A stretch of DNA of 5,478 nt. Origin: Acidobacteriota bacterium. GTDB taxonomy: Bacteria; Acidobacteriota; Terriglobia; UBA7540. The stretch spans positions 1 through 5,478 of the forward strand of contig JAJYJL010000680.1 of NCBI GenBank assembly GCA_021789565.1, in the 5' to 3' direction. Positions 5,358-5,478 of this stretch are shown here, in pieces. The notes under the pieces are model-generated. The model made no database searches, had not been told where the DNA came from, and was given only the letters and a program-made list of their open reading frames with translations. The first letter of the stretch is position 1, and every line of letters begins with the position of its first letter. A program made the translations under genes and the position numbers.

Positions 5358-5478
5358 TGACCTGCCCCCGTTCTCTGTACCAATCATAATGTGAGTTCCG
5401 GGGTAGTTTCTTGCTTTTGTTCTTCTCTGCGGTGCAGCTCGAAGGGAGCCGTAGGCGACCGGAGAGATGCACCGCGTG
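5358..5478. mobile_element. IS3-family insertion sequence end (probably right end)
   Basis: The plus strand starts TGACCTGCCCCCGTTCTCTG and continues with TACCAAT and GAGTTCCGGGG. It matches the left-edge element in the first 12 bases and in several blocks after that (CTGTACCA, GAGTTC...CGGGG). No OrfA start appears in the 121 bases visible, unlike the other end, so this is more likely the downstream (right) end of a minus-strand element. If so, both elements lie in the same direction. It cuts off the exported-protein gene. The rest lies beyond the right edge. Confidence 0.72.
5429..5475. repeat. Strong hairpin just inside the right IS end
   Basis: GCGGTGCAGCTC (5429-5440) pairs with GAGATGCACCGC (5464-5475): 11 of 12 positions, around a 23-base loop. 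It lies about 70 bases inside the IS terminus. It may end or shield transposase transcription; no T-run follows on either side, so it is not a classic intrinsic terminator. Confidence 0.6.

Noticed and set aside
1..5478. tRNA, rRNA, CRISPR array or known riboswitch
   Set aside because: No cloverleaf, repeat-spacer pattern or conserved riboswitch core was seen on either strand.

Overview
The window (5478 bp, moderate GC) looks like an accessory, partly decaying stretch of a bacterial chromosome. Three intact genes sit among three broken ones, and both edges are ends of IS3-family insertion sequences pointing outward. I cannot name the organism. The gene types (a CUAEP-tail radical SAM protein, a small Cys-rich protein starting MGRKYKQRGYM, an NhaR-like LysR regulator, a DUF169 protein) remind me of Acidobacteriota or similar soil and sediment bacteria; this is inference from memory. 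The host should make selenocysteine, because the best gene here appears to need it.

Left part (1-2301), all on the minus strand. Bases 1-119 are one end of an IS3-type element, with the first 15 codons of its OrfA. It has inserted into the 3' end of a DUF169 gene (120-835) that carries three apparent one-base deletions and has lost conserved cysteines. Upstream lies a radical SAM gene (832-2283). A conventional caller would stop it at TGA 889-891. The sequence continues in frame as Ala-Glu-Pro after Tyr-Cys-TGA, which gives the CUAEP tail of a known radical SAM selenoprotein family. A hairpin suited to a bacterial SECIS follows at the right distance. The read-through frame ends at 832-834, overlapping the DUF169 start codon as ATGA. 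This is the main result of the window.

Middle (2302-4056). A gene-poor stretch holds a small Cys-rich reading frame on the minus strand (2477-2647) that looks like a coding remnant. Next comes a clean secreted mono-haem cytochrome c (2796-3140, plus), then 429 bp without a recognisable gene, then an intact small protein with two Cys4 sets (3570-3977, plus).

Right part (4053-5478). An NhaR-like LysR regulator (minus) is broken by two frameshifts and one nonsense codon. It diverges from a small secreted-protein gene (plus) that is broken by two frameshifts and a stop and then cut off by a second IS3-type end at 5358. The 120 bp between them contain clear inverted repeats, probably the regulator's old operator.

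Working picture: the radical SAM selenoprotein and DUF169 formed a translationally coupled pair, and the DUF169 partner is now damaged. Cytochrome c and the Cys-rich protein are independent intact units. The regulator and its divergent target have decayed together. All inferred indels are single-base losses and none fall in the three intact genes, so decay is more likely than uniform sequencing error, but reads would be needed to settle this.
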